Notes: generated by a model not told the origin, from the letters alone. A stretch of 64,000 nt of DNA from Anaerococcus vaginalis (GCA_018363915.1 JAGZMY010000009.1:1-64000), one strand, 5' to 3'. Positions 47,022-56,205 are shown, numbered from the stretch's first letter. Made by a program: numbers and translations.

Positions 47022-47447
47022 CTAATCTATAAATTTCACGCTAATTTCCCTAGCGTTTTCATCAATTTTTTCTATATTAACTTCAATCATATCATCCGGA
47101 AGATAGCCTTCTGCCTTGTCCGCCCATTCTAAAAATGTTACAGCATCCTCTGGGTAAAGATAATTTTCAAAATCTATGTCTAAAATTTCATCAGGACTTT
47201 CAAACCTGTAAAGGTCTAGATGATAAATCGGAAAATCTTCCCCTTGCTTTTCTCCATTATAAATATTTACAAGAGCAAAAGTTGGAGATGAAGTATTAGA
47301 AATCCCAAAATATTTGCAAACAAAAGAAACAAAAGTAGTCTTCCCACTACCCATTTCTCCAATCAAATTTATAACTTGGCCTTTCTTCAATTTTTTAGAA
47401 AAATCAAAAGCAAAATCTTCCATTTCCTTTAAAGAATTAATTCTCAT
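47022..47447 (-). CDS. tsaE: tRNA threonylcarbamoyladenosine biosynthesis protein TsaE
   Basis: A 141-residue P-loop ATPase (Walker A GEMGSGKTTF) with IYHLDLYRFESPDE and FLEWADKAEGYLP, diagnostic for TsaE, the ATPase that resets the TsaBD complex. It is the first gene of its operon. Confidence 0.95.
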   Translation of the reverse strand: MRINSLKEMEDFAFDFSKKLKKGQVINLIGEMGSGKTTFVSFVCKYFGISNTSSPTFALVNIYNGEKQGEDFPIYHLDLYRFESPDEILDIDFENYLYPEDAVTFLEWADKAEGYLPDDMIEVNIEKIDENAREISVKFID

Positions 47448-47640
47448 AAAAACTCCTTCTAATCTATTATACTACAAAAGTTTAATTTGAAGCTTTTTGT
47501 AAGATATATTATAGTCTAAAATAAAAAAATTCCAATGGTTTTTAAGGTAAAAATAAAATTCTATCTATCTTCAAAAATAATAATAGAGATCTCTTGATTA
47601 ATTTTATAAAGTAATAAATTTCAGCTTCCAGAAAAAACAA

Positions 47641-47664
47641 AAAACAGACCACAAAGTCTGTTTT
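47641..47664 (-). terminator. Terminator after ribU
   Basis: Stem AAAACAGAC / GTCTGTTTT with a 6-nt loop; T-rich on the minus strand. A fragment of the palindromic repeat (AGAGATCTCTTGATT, 47585-47599) lies just beyond. Confidence 0.75.
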
Positions 47665-47679
47665 TAAAATTTAAAATAA

Positions 47680-48276
47680 TTATTTTCTATCGTGCAAAAT
47701 TCCCGAAACGTGTTTGTATAATAATTTTGTTACCAAAATTTCTATTGAACCTTTTATCAAATTAAATGGAACAATAGCGAAAAGCATCATAGTAAAATAA
47801 GAATTTACTAAAGTATTTGTTTTGTGTGCCATAGCTACAAAGGCGCTCATTTCTACTCCCATTGCTTTTCCGTAAAGTGGAAATATTACAAAGGCATTTG
47901 ATAAGGTTGCTGCAAGTGTCATAATTAACATTCCGCAAATCATAGCTATAGTTGCATTTTTTTTGGTTTTTTTCCTTTTATATATACTTGCTGATACAAA
48001 TACAAAAAGTCCTCCAACTATAAAATTGGAAATTTCTCCAACGCCGCCTGTGCTTGTTTTGCTCAAATTCAAAATATTTTTGATAAGTTGAATTAAAACT
48101 CCATACAAAGGCCCCATCGAAAATCCACCAATAAGAGCTGGCACATCTGCAAGGTCAACTTTCATAAAAGGTGGTGCAACTGGAATTGGAAATTGAATAA
48201 ACATAAGTATAAAACTCATAGCTGAAAGTATTCCAACTTTTACTAAATTTCTTAATTTTTTTTGATCATGACTCAT
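47680..48276 (-). CDS. ribU: Riboflavin ECF transporter S component
   Basis: A 198-residue membrane protein with about six helices and the RibU-type segment PFMKVDLADVPALIGG. It binds riboflavin and works with the shared ECF energy-coupling module, not encoded here. The FMN riboswitch directly upstream confirms flavin as the ligand. Confidence 0.93.
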   Translation of the reverse strand: MSHDQKKLRNLVKVGILSAMSFILMFIQFPIPVAPPFMKVDLADVPALIGGFSMGPLYGVLIQLIKNILNLSKTSTGGVGEISNFIVGGLFVFVSASIYKRKKTKKNATIAMICGMLIMTLAATLSNAFVIFPLYGKAMGVEMSAFVAMAHKTNTLVNSYFTMMLFAIVPFNLIKGSIEILVTKLLYKHVSGILHDRK

Positions 48277-48307
48277 AAAATCCTCCTAAAATTCGGCATA
48301 AAAAAAT

Positions 48308-48320
48308 GCCCTTTCAGGGC
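48308..48320 (-). terminator. Expression-platform terminator of the FMN riboswitch
   Basis: GCCCTGAAAGGGC followed by ATTTTTTT on the minus strand, between the aptamer and ribU. It makes premature termination the likely control mode. Confidence 0.8.
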
Positions 48321-48344
48321 TTAAATAATTTCTCATAAAAAGAA

Positions 48345-48452
48345 TATCTTCTCTCATCCAGACTATAACTGTCGGTATGGGAATTTCGCCCATTCAGTAA
48401 AAAACTCGCAGACTTTAACTGCCGGTTAGGAATCCAACCTCACCCTGAAGAT
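48345..48452 (-). ncRNA. FMN riboswitch (RFN element)
   Basis: The minus strand shows ATCTTCAGGGTGAGGTTGGA, ACCGGCAGTTAAAGTCTGCG, CCGACAGTTATAGTCTGGAT and the closing GAGAGAAGATA in RFN order. FMN binding should turn down ribU. Confidence 0.96.
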
Positions 48453-48458
48453 ATTTAT

Positions 48459-48487
48459 ATAATATCACAAAATAATTTGTGGCACAA
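48459..48487 (-). promoter_or_regulatory. Promoter of the ribU leader
   Basis: TTGTGC, 17-nt spacer, TATTAT on the minus strand, just upstream of the aptamer. Confidence 0.55.
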
Positions 48488-48547
48488 GATAATCAATATC
48501 AATTTTATTCTTTTATTTTCTTTTGAAAATTTTTAAATTTTTTCAAA

Positions 48548-48642
48548 AAAATAACCCATCTAACAAAGTATAAAAATGCCAAAATTTTATAATTTTGAAA
48601 TTTTTATACCTCTCCCGCTAGTTAGATGTGGGCTATTTAAAT
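48548..48642 (-). terminator. Long imperfect hairpin and terminator after the response regulator
   Basis: The arms AATAGCCCACATCTAAC and GTTAGATGGGTTATT form an outer stem. GTATAAAAAT / ATTTTTATAC forms an inner stem, separated by an asymmetric loop (TAGCGGGAGAG on one side). A T-run follows on the minus strand. It is unusually long for a plain terminator. Confidence 0.65.
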
Positions 48643-48683
48643 TATTCATATTCTATATTATAAAAATCATTGTATAAATCGGG

Positions 48684-49349
48684 CTAATTTCCTATTTCAC
48701 AAGATTCTAAAATCCATTCGTATCCTTGTCCTCTTACTGTTTTAATTGGTTCAAGTTTTGCTTTTTTAAATTCTTTTCTGATTTTTCTAACATGCTCTCT
48801 AACTGATCTGTCTGTTGTTTCAATTCCCATTTTTGACATTTCTTTTACAATAATTTCTTTTGAAACTGGTCTGTTCATATTTTTTATTAGAATTGTACAA
48901 AGACTAATTTCAGATTTTGTAAGATCTAAAATTTCATTTCCTATCCTAAAAATCCCATTGTCCACTTCAATTGAACAAAAACCAAAAGAAATAATTTTGG
49001 AATTGTTAATTTCTTCGACCTTTTTCAAAGTATATTTTATAAATTCATCTCTTGAATAAGAATGAATTACAAAATCCTTGTCGTCAATTTTTGCCTCATA
49101 GGGACTTTTTTTGTACCTATCTGTAAGATAAATTACCGGAATATTTGTAGTTTGTTTTATGTACTGGATTAGCTCAATACACCTAGTATGAGTCATATCC
49201 ACTAAAATTAAATCAAATTCCGACAAATCATCTTCAAGAATAATGTCTTCAAAATTCTCATATTTTTTTACAACAACTTCGTTCTCATCAAATTTAGAGT
49301 TGAGCAAGTTAGAAATCCCATTTTTGTATTCCATCGATGCAATTTTCAT
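48684..49349 (-). CDS. Orphan OmpR-type response regulator with atypical receiver
   Basis: A 221-residue protein. The C-terminal winged helix (about 125-215: ILDLTKSEISLCTILIKN, DRSVREHVRKIRKEF, TVRGQGYEWI) is a clear OmpR/PhoB DNA-binding domain. The N-terminal half looks like a receiver: Asp in LILVDMTHTR could be the phospho-site, but the acidic pair normally near residue 10 is missing and the conserved Lys near residue 100 is not evident. No histidine kinase is adjacent. It may work without phosphorylation. Confidence 0.8.
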   Translation of the reverse strand: MKIASMEYKNGISNLLNSKFDENEVVVKKYENFEDIILEDDLSEFDLILVDMTHTRCIELIQYIKQTTNIPVIYLTDRYKKSPYEAKIDDKDFVIHSYSRDEFIKYTLKKVEEINNSKIISFGFCSIEVDNGIFRIGNEILDLTKSEISLCTILIKNMNRPVSKEIIVKEMSKMGIETTDRSVREHVRKIRKEFKKAKLEPIKTVRGQGYEWILESCEIGN

Positions 49350-49407
49350 AAGATCTCCTAACTTTTAAATATTATCACGTTAATTTGTAATAATTTCACT
49401 CACTACT

Positions 49408-49436
49408 ATTATATAGAAAATTCTTGCAAATATCAA
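49408..49436 (-). promoter_or_regulatory. Promoter of the response regulator gene
   Basis: TTGATA, 17-nt spacer, TATAAT on the minus strand. Confidence 0.55.
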
Positions 49437-49662
49437 TATAAATATTCACAATTATTATAGAATTATTTAAGCTTTGAAAATTATTTTAAAATCGCTCATT
49501 TCAAACAATTTAAAATTTTTCAAAATTATTTTAAATTTTCCGAAATTTATTTTACCTCATTTTTCTTTTAAATTCCAATATTTATTTTATATGATTATTT
49601 GATTGTTTTAAGCAAGATTTTCTTTCAATAAATTATAAGATAAAAAATTTCAGAAAAATTTC

Positions 49663-49691
49663 TTGAAATATGATATAATATTTTGTATAAA
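49663..49691 (+). promoter_or_regulatory. Promoter of the charged-tail membrane protein gene
   Basis: TTGAAA, 17-nt spacer, TATAAA. The rest of the interval 49437-49662 is AT-rich with nothing further recognised. Confidence 0.55.
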
Positions 49692-49737
49692 TTATGTGGA
49701 TATTTTCCCGTTATATTTTATTATTAAGGAGGAAGTT

Positions 49738-50700
49738 ATGACAAAAAAACAGGGAAAACTTGCTGTCTATATTGGACAAATTATTACTAATTCATTATTG
49801 GTTCTTTATTTGGGAATGATTTTGGCGAAGATGAAATCATTTTCAAACATTTACGAATCAATTGAAAACGGAGCAGGTAATATTGAAGATTTTTTAAACC
49901 AAATGGAATTTGCTATTTTTGAATATCTTGGAAAATTCAAAAATATAATTCAATACATAGGATTTATCAAATTTTTATTTTTTGTAAATCTAGTTTTGTT
50001 AATTGCTGGAATTTTTATTTTTAAAGAACAAATTAAAAAATATATTTTCTCAGCTGCTGGAACATTGGTTTTATTAATATCTTTTATTACAATTTCTCCA
50101 TTGATGGAATTTGTTAAAGTAGTTAAAGCAAATATTATGGCAATTAATTTCTCAAATCCAGACTTGGGAGCAATCGAAGGAAGCTTTGCAAATATTAGTC
50201 AAGCTTTACAAAAATTAGCCACTGATTTTGACCCACAAAAAGCAAAATTTGCTAAATTTTTGGTAATTTTGGCAATAATTTTATTTGTTATTTCAATAGT
50301 ATTTTTTGCCCTAGCAATTAAAAATAAAGAATATGATAATCTTTCAGATTTAAATACAGACGCAAAAAATACACCTGAAAATTCTTTAGAAAATGACGAA
50401 CAAAACCAAACAAAACCAAGTGAAGAATTAAAAGCAGAAGTTAAATGTGAAAAAACAAATGAAAATATAAAAGAAGAAAAAGAAAATGAGAATAAAAAAG
50501 AAAAAATTTCTGAAAAATCTGATTTAGCCGAAGATGCAAAAGATAAAGAAAATAAAAAAGAAGTAAAAAATAAATCCACAAAAGATAAGAAAAATCAAGA
50601 AAAAGACAAAAATACAAAAGCAAAAAATGATGACATAATAATCAAACGTGGCGCTTACGACTTTTCTTCTGGTTTCAAAAAAAATAATATCGAAGAATAA
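49738..50700 (+). CDS. Membrane protein with long charged C-terminal tail
   Basis: A 320-residue protein of unknown function. AAGGAGGAAG before the ATG at 49738 sets the start. Four hydrophobic segments (about 12-35, 77-95, 102-122 and 172-197) are followed by a roughly 100-residue tail of mostly Lys, Glu, Asn and Asp, ending IIIKRGAYDFSSGFKKNN. The tail is probably cytoplasmic and disordered. No family recognised. Confidence 0.75.
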   Translation: MTKKQGKLAVYIGQIITNSLLVLYLGMILAKMKSFSNIYESIENGAGNIEDFLNQMEFAIFEYLGKFKNIIQYIGFIKFLFFVNLVLLIAGIFIFKEQIKKYIFSAAGTLVLLISFITISPLMEFVKVVKANIMAINFSNPDLGAIEGSFANISQALQKLATDFDPQKAKFAKFLVILAIILFVISIVFFALAIKNKEYDNLSDLNTDAKNTPENSLENDEQNQTKPSEELKAEVKCEKTNENIKEEKENENKKEKISEKSDLAEDAKDKENKKEVKNKSTKDKKNQEKDKNTKAKNDDIIIKRGAYDFSSGFKKNNIEE

Positions 50701-50748
50701 AAACTAGAAAATCCACAAGAAAATAATAAATAAAAATTTACGAAAAAA

Positions 50749-50791
50749 AGACTGTTGCAGAATTAAAAAACATTTAATATTGCAACAGTCT
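50749..50791. terminator. Terminator between converging genes
   Basis: Stem AGACTGTTGCA / TGCAACAGTCT with a loop of about 21 nt, AT-rich on both sides (A-run before, T-run after), so probably bidirectional. Confidence 0.8.
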
Positions 50792-50814
50792 ATTTTTATT
50801 TAATATTTTAAAAA

Positions 50815-51492
50815 TTAAATAGCATAATATAAAATCACACTTGACAATAAATTCCAACAAATATGCACAAAAGCCGATAATTTCAAATTATTTGTCAAAA
50901 ATCTTACCATAACAAGGACAAAACCAATTGAAAAATATACCAAAAAACTATAAATATCAGTTGGAAGATGAGCAAGAGAAAAACAAACATTCGCCAAAAT
51001 AAGAGCGAAAAAATCCTTAAAATCCTGATCACGTCTTTTGAAAATATTTCTAAAAACACCGGGAAGATATTCCCTAAAAGTATATTCTTCAACAAGAGGT
51101 CCCAAAAAAACTATATGAGCAAGAAGAGCCGGAGAAAAATTTCTCCTAAGCATAGACTCAATCGCCTCTTGATTTTGAGGATTTGAAATATTATCCCCAA
51201 AAGCTAATTCAATCAAAAAAGACAAAATATAAATTGCCACAAGAGAAATCAAAATCACTTTTAAATTTGCAAAAAATCCCCCAGACAATTCAAATTTCCT
51301 ATAAAAAATAAGAAAAAATAAAAAAGCCACAAGAAGATAAGCCCCAGTCATAATATAAAGCAAAGACTTGTCCACGCCCCTAATCAAAATACTATAACTT
51401 GCAGGCAAAGCCCCAAACAAAGTCAATAATAACAAAAAAACAAATTTAATTATCCCATAATTTCCAGTAAATCTTTTAGATAAATATTTCAT
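50815..51492 (-). CDS. CPBP-family intramembrane glutamic protease
   Basis: A 225-residue membrane protein with about seven helices and the Abi/CPBP motifs: EEYTFREYLPG (EExxxR), FSLAHLPTD and a C-terminal HICWN. Family members are Rce1-like proteases, often linked to bacteriocin immunity or membrane protein turnover. AAAGGAA before the ATG at 51492 (MKYLSKRF) sets the start. Confidence 0.87.
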   Translation of the reverse strand: MKYLSKRFTGNYGIIKFVFLLLLTLFGALPASYSILIRGVDKSLLYIMTGAYLLVAFLFFLIFYRKFELSGGFFANLKVILISLVAIYILSFLIELAFGDNISNPQNQEAIESMLRRNFSPALLAHIVFLGPLVEEYTFREYLPGVFRNIFKRRDQDFKDFFALILANVCFSLAHLPTDIYSFLVYFSIGFVLVMVRFLTNNLKLSAFVHICWNLLSSVILYYAI

Positions 51493-51613
51493 AAAATTCC
51501 TTTCTTTTTCCATATATGAATATTTTTACCCAAAAATAAAAGAAATTTAAAATCATACTTAGTTAATAAAGAACCTCTTTAATAAAATTTCCCTTGTTGC
51601 CAACTAGCACAAT

Positions 51614-51642
51614 GAGATCCCTCCACTTCGGTCGGGATGGGT
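51614..51642 (+). repeat. Palindromic repeat copy 2 with compensatory change
   Basis: GAGATCCCTCCACTTCGGTC-GGGATGGG. Relative to other copies the arms change together (ATCTC/GAGAT to ATCCC/GGGAT), so pairing is kept. Confidence 0.75.
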
Positions 51643-51679
51643 TTGTTTTTATCTTATTTAATTGATGAATCCTTGAATT

Positions 51680-52723
51680 TTACTTATTTTCAGACTTTTT
51701 TATATTTTCCCTTATATGATTAAATTCTTCTTCACTCACAAATTTTCTTAAATTTTTTGAACTTATCATTCCACTTTGATTTGGAAAATGATAGAAAAAT
51801 TCATTTCTAATTGTTGTCATAAATTCTCCAATGGCTTCCTGTGTTATCTTCTTATTGTTTAATTCATATAAAGAATAGATTAATCTTTTTTCCCAATTAC
51901 TATAGCTTCTAAATATAAAAATAGGTTTATTGGAATTTTTATTCCTTTTATATTTTCCTATTCTATACCATATTATATAACAAGCAAATAAGCCAACTTC
52001 TGATTTTAGAATATCATTACTTATCGTGCTAGCGTTTTTAGATCTAAATGGACATAATTCCATATTTACAATTTTATCTGTATATTCTAATTTACTTTTA
52101 ACTGTCTTATCAATTAATTTATCAAAATAATTATCAATATAGTATGTCCCTAATCCAGGGTTTTTCAATTCTTTTGTTAATGTAGATTCATTACTTATTA
52201 TTAAGTTTTTAAGTTTTTCTATATTAATTTTTCTTTTTTTATCATCATTTTTCCACTCTTTATAAGAATTGATAATTCTCCAAAATTCATCATCTATAGG
52301 GTCTTTTTTATCTTCTAATAGTGGTGGTTTTGTATAATAATCTTCTAAGCTGCATATTTTAGCACTTTCCTTTTTTGAAGATTCACTTTTATAAATCAAA
52401 TTATTATCCGTTATACCTATAACATTTGGATTAAATAAACATAAATATATAGAGCCATCTTTGTAATTTCCATGAACATGAGAAGGTAATCCGTAATGGA
52501 TATTAGCAATTTTATCCTTATCTTCAGCATTTTTCTTTTTATCTATACCATTTAATTTATCTACCCAAGAAAAATCCGAATCATTTTTTTCTAAACTTTC
52601 AAAAAAATTATCAAAGACTTCTTTTAATTTTATTTTTTTATAAGGATTTTTCTTATCAAGCTTAGTATCTGAAAAATTTATTAACCTATCATTTAAAACA
52701 TCATTTATGTCTTTATTTTCCAT
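51680..52723 (-). CDS. Unknown protein, possibly uracil-DNA-glycosylase-like fold
   Basis: A 347-residue soluble protein. GGAGGGG before the ATG at 52723 (MENKDIND) decides the start. No certain family. The pattern SIYLCLFNPNVIG in the middle, IVNMELCPFRSKNA further on and KPIFIFRSYSNW after it recalls a divergent UDG-like group (hydrophobic LNPG loop, then an E-x-x-P-Y-H-S-like segment). That link is weak. The gene is flanked by a palindromic repeat copy and is read alone. Confidence 0.6.
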   Translation of the reverse strand: MENKDINDVLNDRLINFSDTKLDKKNPYKKIKLKEVFDNFFESLEKNDSDFSWVDKLNGIDKKKNAEDKDKIANIHYGLPSHVHGNYKDGSIYLCLFNPNVIGITDNNLIYKSESSKKESAKICSLEDYYTKPPLLEDKKDPIDDEFWRIINSYKEWKNDDKKRKINIEKLKNLIISNESTLTKELKNPGLGTYYIDNYFDKLIDKTVKSKLEYTDKIVNMELCPFRSKNASTISNDILKSEVGLFACYIIWYRIGKYKRNKNSNKPIFIFRSYSNWEKRLIYSLYELNNKKITQEAIGEFMTTIRNEFFYHFPNQSGMISSKNLRKFVSEEEFNHIRENIKKSENK

Positions 52724-52828
52724 AATTCCCCTCCAATTTTTTCTTACTCTATTTCTACCCAAAAAAATCAAAAAAGGAAGAATTAACTCCTTCCTTTGTT
52801 TTATAATATTTTTTATTTTTAAATTATT

Positions 52829-54628
52829 TTATTCATAAAGACCAAGCTTCTCACAAAGCTCATCTATTTGGTCAATTATTTGTCCAATAAATTCAATGGT
52901 TTCTTCTAAGGCTTTTGTATTTGTCATATCTACTCCAGCTTTTTTGGCAAGATCCATTGGGCTTAGGGTTGAACCTAAGTTTAAAACTTCTCTCCAATTT
53001 TTGATGTCTTCTTCATTTCCGTTTATTATTTTGTCGGAAACTTTTGTTCCTATTGTAAGTCCTGCTGAATAGGTGTATGGATAAAGTCCCATGTAATAAT
53101 GTGGTTGGCGCATCCATGTCAAATCGGATCCTTCTACAAGTTTTACATCTTCTCCCCAAAATTCTTTTAATTTTTTATTAAAAATTTCTTTGAAATCTTC
53201 TGCTGTTAGGCTTTCTCCCTTATCTATTCTTTCATAAACTTCTCTTTGGAAAGCTGCCTCTAGAAAATGGGTTACGAAATTATGGTAGTAGGTTTTTGAA
53301 ATCATTGTATCCAAAACCCACAATTTTTCCCTATCGTCCTTGGCGTTTTTTAGTAAATATCTTTCCATAGTAATTTCGTTTGCTGTTGATGGACTTTCTA
53401 CAAAATACATTGAAACGTCTGTGTTTATTGCATCTTGGTTTTTATTTGTATTTTCAAAATGTCCAGCATGTCCCAATTCGTGAGCAAGGGTCATTACTTG
53501 GCTCATGTCCTTGTTGTAGGTTGTCATTATATAGGAATGAGATCCATAAGGTGTATCGCAAAATGCTCCGGTTCTTTTTCCTTCGTTTTGTGCATAGTCA
53601 ATCCACCTCTCGCTGAAGGCTTTTTTGAGCATTTCTACATAATCATCTCCCAAAACTTTTAGGCCATCTACTATATAATCTCTTGCCTCTTCGATTTCAA
53701 TTTCTTTTGAAAAACCAGAATCAATTGAAAGTTTTAAATCCGCATAGGTCATCTCATCAAGTTTGTAAACTTTTTTCAAAATATTTGCATATTTTCTCAT
53801 GTGTTTTGGAAGTTTTTCCATTATTGTATCAATATGATTGTCGTAAATTTCTCTTGGAATATCTTGATAATCCAAAAGCATATCGATTACTGAATCATAT
53901 CCTCTTAAATTTGCGAGAATTTTTTCATTATTTATGTGGGTATTATAAATTGCTCCGTTTCCTGATTCGTAGCGAGCAAGGGCCTTGTGATAATTTTTAA
54001 AAGCTTCTCTTCTAATTTCTGTATTTTTATCAGTTTCATAATATTCTTCAAAAGTATTGTGATTTAATGGAATATTTTTCCCATCAATTTTAATATGGTC
54101 AACTTTTATATCTCCGTAACGCAAAGAAGCATATTCGCCGTAAGGTGCATCAAAAGTTGGAGATAATTTTGAAATAACTTCTTCAGCCGTCTCTCCCAAA
54201 ATATGATCTTTTTTATCCAAGGCTCTTTTTAGAAAATAATCATAATCTTTGTGGTTTTCTCTCACTTCATTTATGATTTTTTCATCAATTTTTGTCAAAA
54301 GCCCATCAAAAAAAGCTAAATTTGCATAAATTCCACTTGCCTTTGCCCCAAAATTTGCATATCTTTTTTGTGGATGTGGATCATTGGCATCAACTTCTGT
54401 AGAAATTCCTGCAAAAGATCCCAACCTGTGCATGGCCCCATAAATTTCTGACAAATCTTTTAAGGCCTTATATAATTTATCAGAAGAATCTATTTGACTG
54501 TAAGTTTTTTTGAAATTTTCACTTTTTTTGATTGTCCTATCAAGTTCTTCATAAAATTTCTCATCATTTTCAAATAAATCTTCCAATTTCCATGTTTCTT
54601 TTATATCAACTTCATTTCTTTTTAGCAT
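52829..54628 (-). CDS. pepF: Oligoendopeptidase F (M3 family)
   Basis: A 599-residue zinc peptidase. The active site is in LAHELGHAGHFEN (HExxH), with the downstream Glu in ESPSTANEITMERYLL. Length and sequence fit PepF, which cuts peptides of about 7-17 residues in the cytoplasm. GGAGGG before the ATG at 54628 sets the start. It is divergent from the M29 aminopeptidase gene, with a 68-bp shared promoter region. Confidence 0.95.
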   Translation of the reverse strand: MLKRNEVDIKETWKLEDLFENDEKFYEELDRTIKKSENFKKTYSQIDSSDKLYKALKDLSEIYGAMHRLGSFAGISTEVDANDPHPQKRYANFGAKASGIYANLAFFDGLLTKIDEKIINEVRENHKDYDYFLKRALDKKDHILGETAEEVISKLSPTFDAPYGEYASLRYGDIKVDHIKIDGKNIPLNHNTFEEYYETDKNTEIRREAFKNYHKALARYESGNGAIYNTHINNEKILANLRGYDSVIDMLLDYQDIPREIYDNHIDTIMEKLPKHMRKYANILKKVYKLDEMTYADLKLSIDSGFSKEIEIEEARDYIVDGLKVLGDDYVEMLKKAFSERWIDYAQNEGKRTGAFCDTPYGSHSYIMTTYNKDMSQVMTLAHELGHAGHFENTNKNQDAINTDVSMYFVESPSTANEITMERYLLKNAKDDREKLWVLDTMISKTYYHNFVTHFLEAAFQREVYERIDKGESLTAEDFKEIFNKKLKEFWGEDVKLVEGSDLTWMRQPHYYMGLYPYTYSAGLTIGTKVSDKIINGNEEDIKNWREVLNLGSTLSPMDLAKKAGVDMTNTKALEETIEFIGQIIDQIDELCEKLGLYE

Positions 54629-54696
54629 TTTTCCCTCCATTTCTAAATTTTATTATACCATCACAATATAGTATAATGAAAAAAACGGAGGGAAAT
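54629..54696. promoter_or_regulatory. Divergent promoter region of pepF and the M29 aminopeptidase
   Basis: TATAAT on the plus strand at 54672-54677 and on the minus strand at 54652-54657. The two promoters overlap, so the genes may be co-regulated. Confidence 0.5.
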
Positions 54697-55935
54697 ATGA
54701 CAGTAAATAAAAATAAATTAGAAAATTATGCCAAACTTGCAGTTGAATTTGGTGTAAATGTACAAAAAAATGAAGATGTTTTGATAAATTCTTCCTTGGA
54801 AGATCCAGCTCTTGCAAGACTTGTTGCAAAATATTCTTATGAAAAAGGAGCAAGGCTTGTAAGTATCAATTGGAAAGATGAAGAGCTTACAAAATTAAAA
54901 TATACCTATGAGAACCAAGAAACTTTAAACGAAGTTCCTGATTATATTATTGAAAAAAATATCTACCAACTTGAAAAACATAGATCAAATAGGATTTCAA
55001 TAATTGGCGATGACCCAGATTTATTAAAAGATTTGGACCAAAAAAAGATAGCAGAAGCTGTTAGAGAAAATTCTTTGAAATTAAAAGATTTTGTAAAATA
55101 TACCATGAACGATATGGTTTCATGGCTTGTAATTGCCTATCCAACCAAAAAATGGGCAAAGAAAATTTTCCCAGACCTTGATGAAAAAAAGGCAGTAGAC
55201 AAATTATGGGAAGTTATTTTTGATGTCAGCCGTGTTGATGAAGATTGGGAAAAAACAAAGAAAAATTGGAATGACCATATTTCTTTATTGAATGAAAAGG
55301 CAGAATTTTTAAATTCTCACCAATTTGATGAAGTTCATTATACATCAAAAAATGGAACAGATTTGAGAGTAAAATTGCCAAAAAATCACATTTGGATGTC
55401 AGCATCATCAAAAAATGAAAAAGGCGATTTGTTTTTGCCAAATATCCCAACAGAAGAAGTTTTTACCTCACCTCAATTTAACGGAGTTGACGGAAGGCTA
55501 GTTGCAGTAAAACCCCTTGTTTATAATGGAGTTATAATAAACAATTTTGAATTCACCTTTGAAAATGGAAAAGTTGTAGATTTTAAGGCGGAAGAAGGCT
55601 ACGATACATTAAAAGAAATGCTAGAATCAGACGAAAATGCAAAATATTTGGGAGAAATTGCCCTAGTTCCATACGAATCTCCAATTTCAAAATCAAATAT
55701 CCTATTTTTTAACACTCTATTTGACGAAAACGCATCCTGCCACTTCGCCCTTGGAAAAGCCTACCCAACAACTATAAAAGGCGGAACAGAAGTTGAAGAC
55801 AAAGACCTTCACAAAATCGGCCTAAATGATTCCCTAATCCACGAAGATTTTATGGTAGGAGCAAAGGATTTAAATATAAAAGCCTACAAAGACGGGGAAG
55901 AATTTGATGTATTTGTTGATGGAAATTGGGCGTAA
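54697..55935 (+). CDS. M29-family aminopeptidase
   Basis: A 412-residue metallo-aminopeptidase of the AmpS/PepS/aminopeptidase T family. FLPNIPTEEVFTSPQFNGVD, LGEIALVPYESPIS, the ASCHFALGKAY segment and SLIHEDFMVGAKDLN hold the metal-binding Glu/His/Asp residues. CGGAGGG before the ATG at 54697 sets the start. With PepC and PepF nearby it points to active peptide catabolism. Confidence 0.93.
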   Translation: MTVNKNKLENYAKLAVEFGVNVQKNEDVLINSSLEDPALARLVAKYSYEKGARLVSINWKDEELTKLKYTYENQETLNEVPDYIIEKNIYQLEKHRSNRISIIGDDPDLLKDLDQKKIAEAVRENSLKLKDFVKYTMNDMVSWLVIAYPTKKWAKKIFPDLDEKKAVDKLWEVIFDVSRVDEDWEKTKKNWNDHISLLNEKAEFLNSHQFDEVHYTSKNGTDLRVKLPKNHIWMSASSKNEKGDLFLPNIPTEEVFTSPQFNGVDGRLVAVKPLVYNGVIINNFEFTFENGKVVDFKAEEGYDTLKEMLESDENAKYLGEIALVPYESPISKSNILFFNTLFDENASCHFALGKAYPTTIKGGTEVEDKDLHKIGLNDSLIHEDFMVGAKDLNIKAYKDGEEFDVFVDGNWA

Positions 55936-56047
55936 AATATTTTATTTTAAAAAATAATTAAATATAGAATAATAGATTAGTATGTAAGTAGCTTAATTTT
56001 TGAGTATTAGGCAAAGTAAAAGTAAATTATATTCTAAAATTAATCCA

Positions 56048-56084
56048 GAGATCTCTCGACAGGCTCGAGATGGGTTTCGCTTCG
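56048..56084 (+). repeat. Palindromic repeat copy 3
   Basis: GAGATCTCTCGAC AGG CTCGAGATGGG with the extension TTTCGCTTCG. It is inverted relative to the copy at 56178-56205. Confidence 0.85.
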
Positions 56085-56177
56085 TTTTGAAATTTATATT
56101 AAAATTTTATAAATAAGTAAAAATATATAATCTTTTTAAAAATATAAACTTTAGCATTTAAATAGATACCATATTTA

Positions 56178-56205
56178 CCCATCTCGAGCTTAGTCGAGAG
56201 ATCTC
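56178..56205 (-). repeat. Palindromic repeat copy 4
   Basis: CCCATCTCGAGC TTA GTCGAGAGATCTC. Together with copy 3 it bounds about 100 bp of AT-rich DNA. Confidence 0.85.

Noticed and set aside
50199..50623. Long frames antisense to the charged-tail protein
   Set aside because: They are Phe/Ser/Leu-rich mirror images of Lys/Glu-rich coding sequence, without start signals.
54532..54696. Upstream extension of the M29 aminopeptidase frame
   Set aside because: It overlaps pepF on the other strand and the promoter region. CGGAGGG marks the ATG at 54697.
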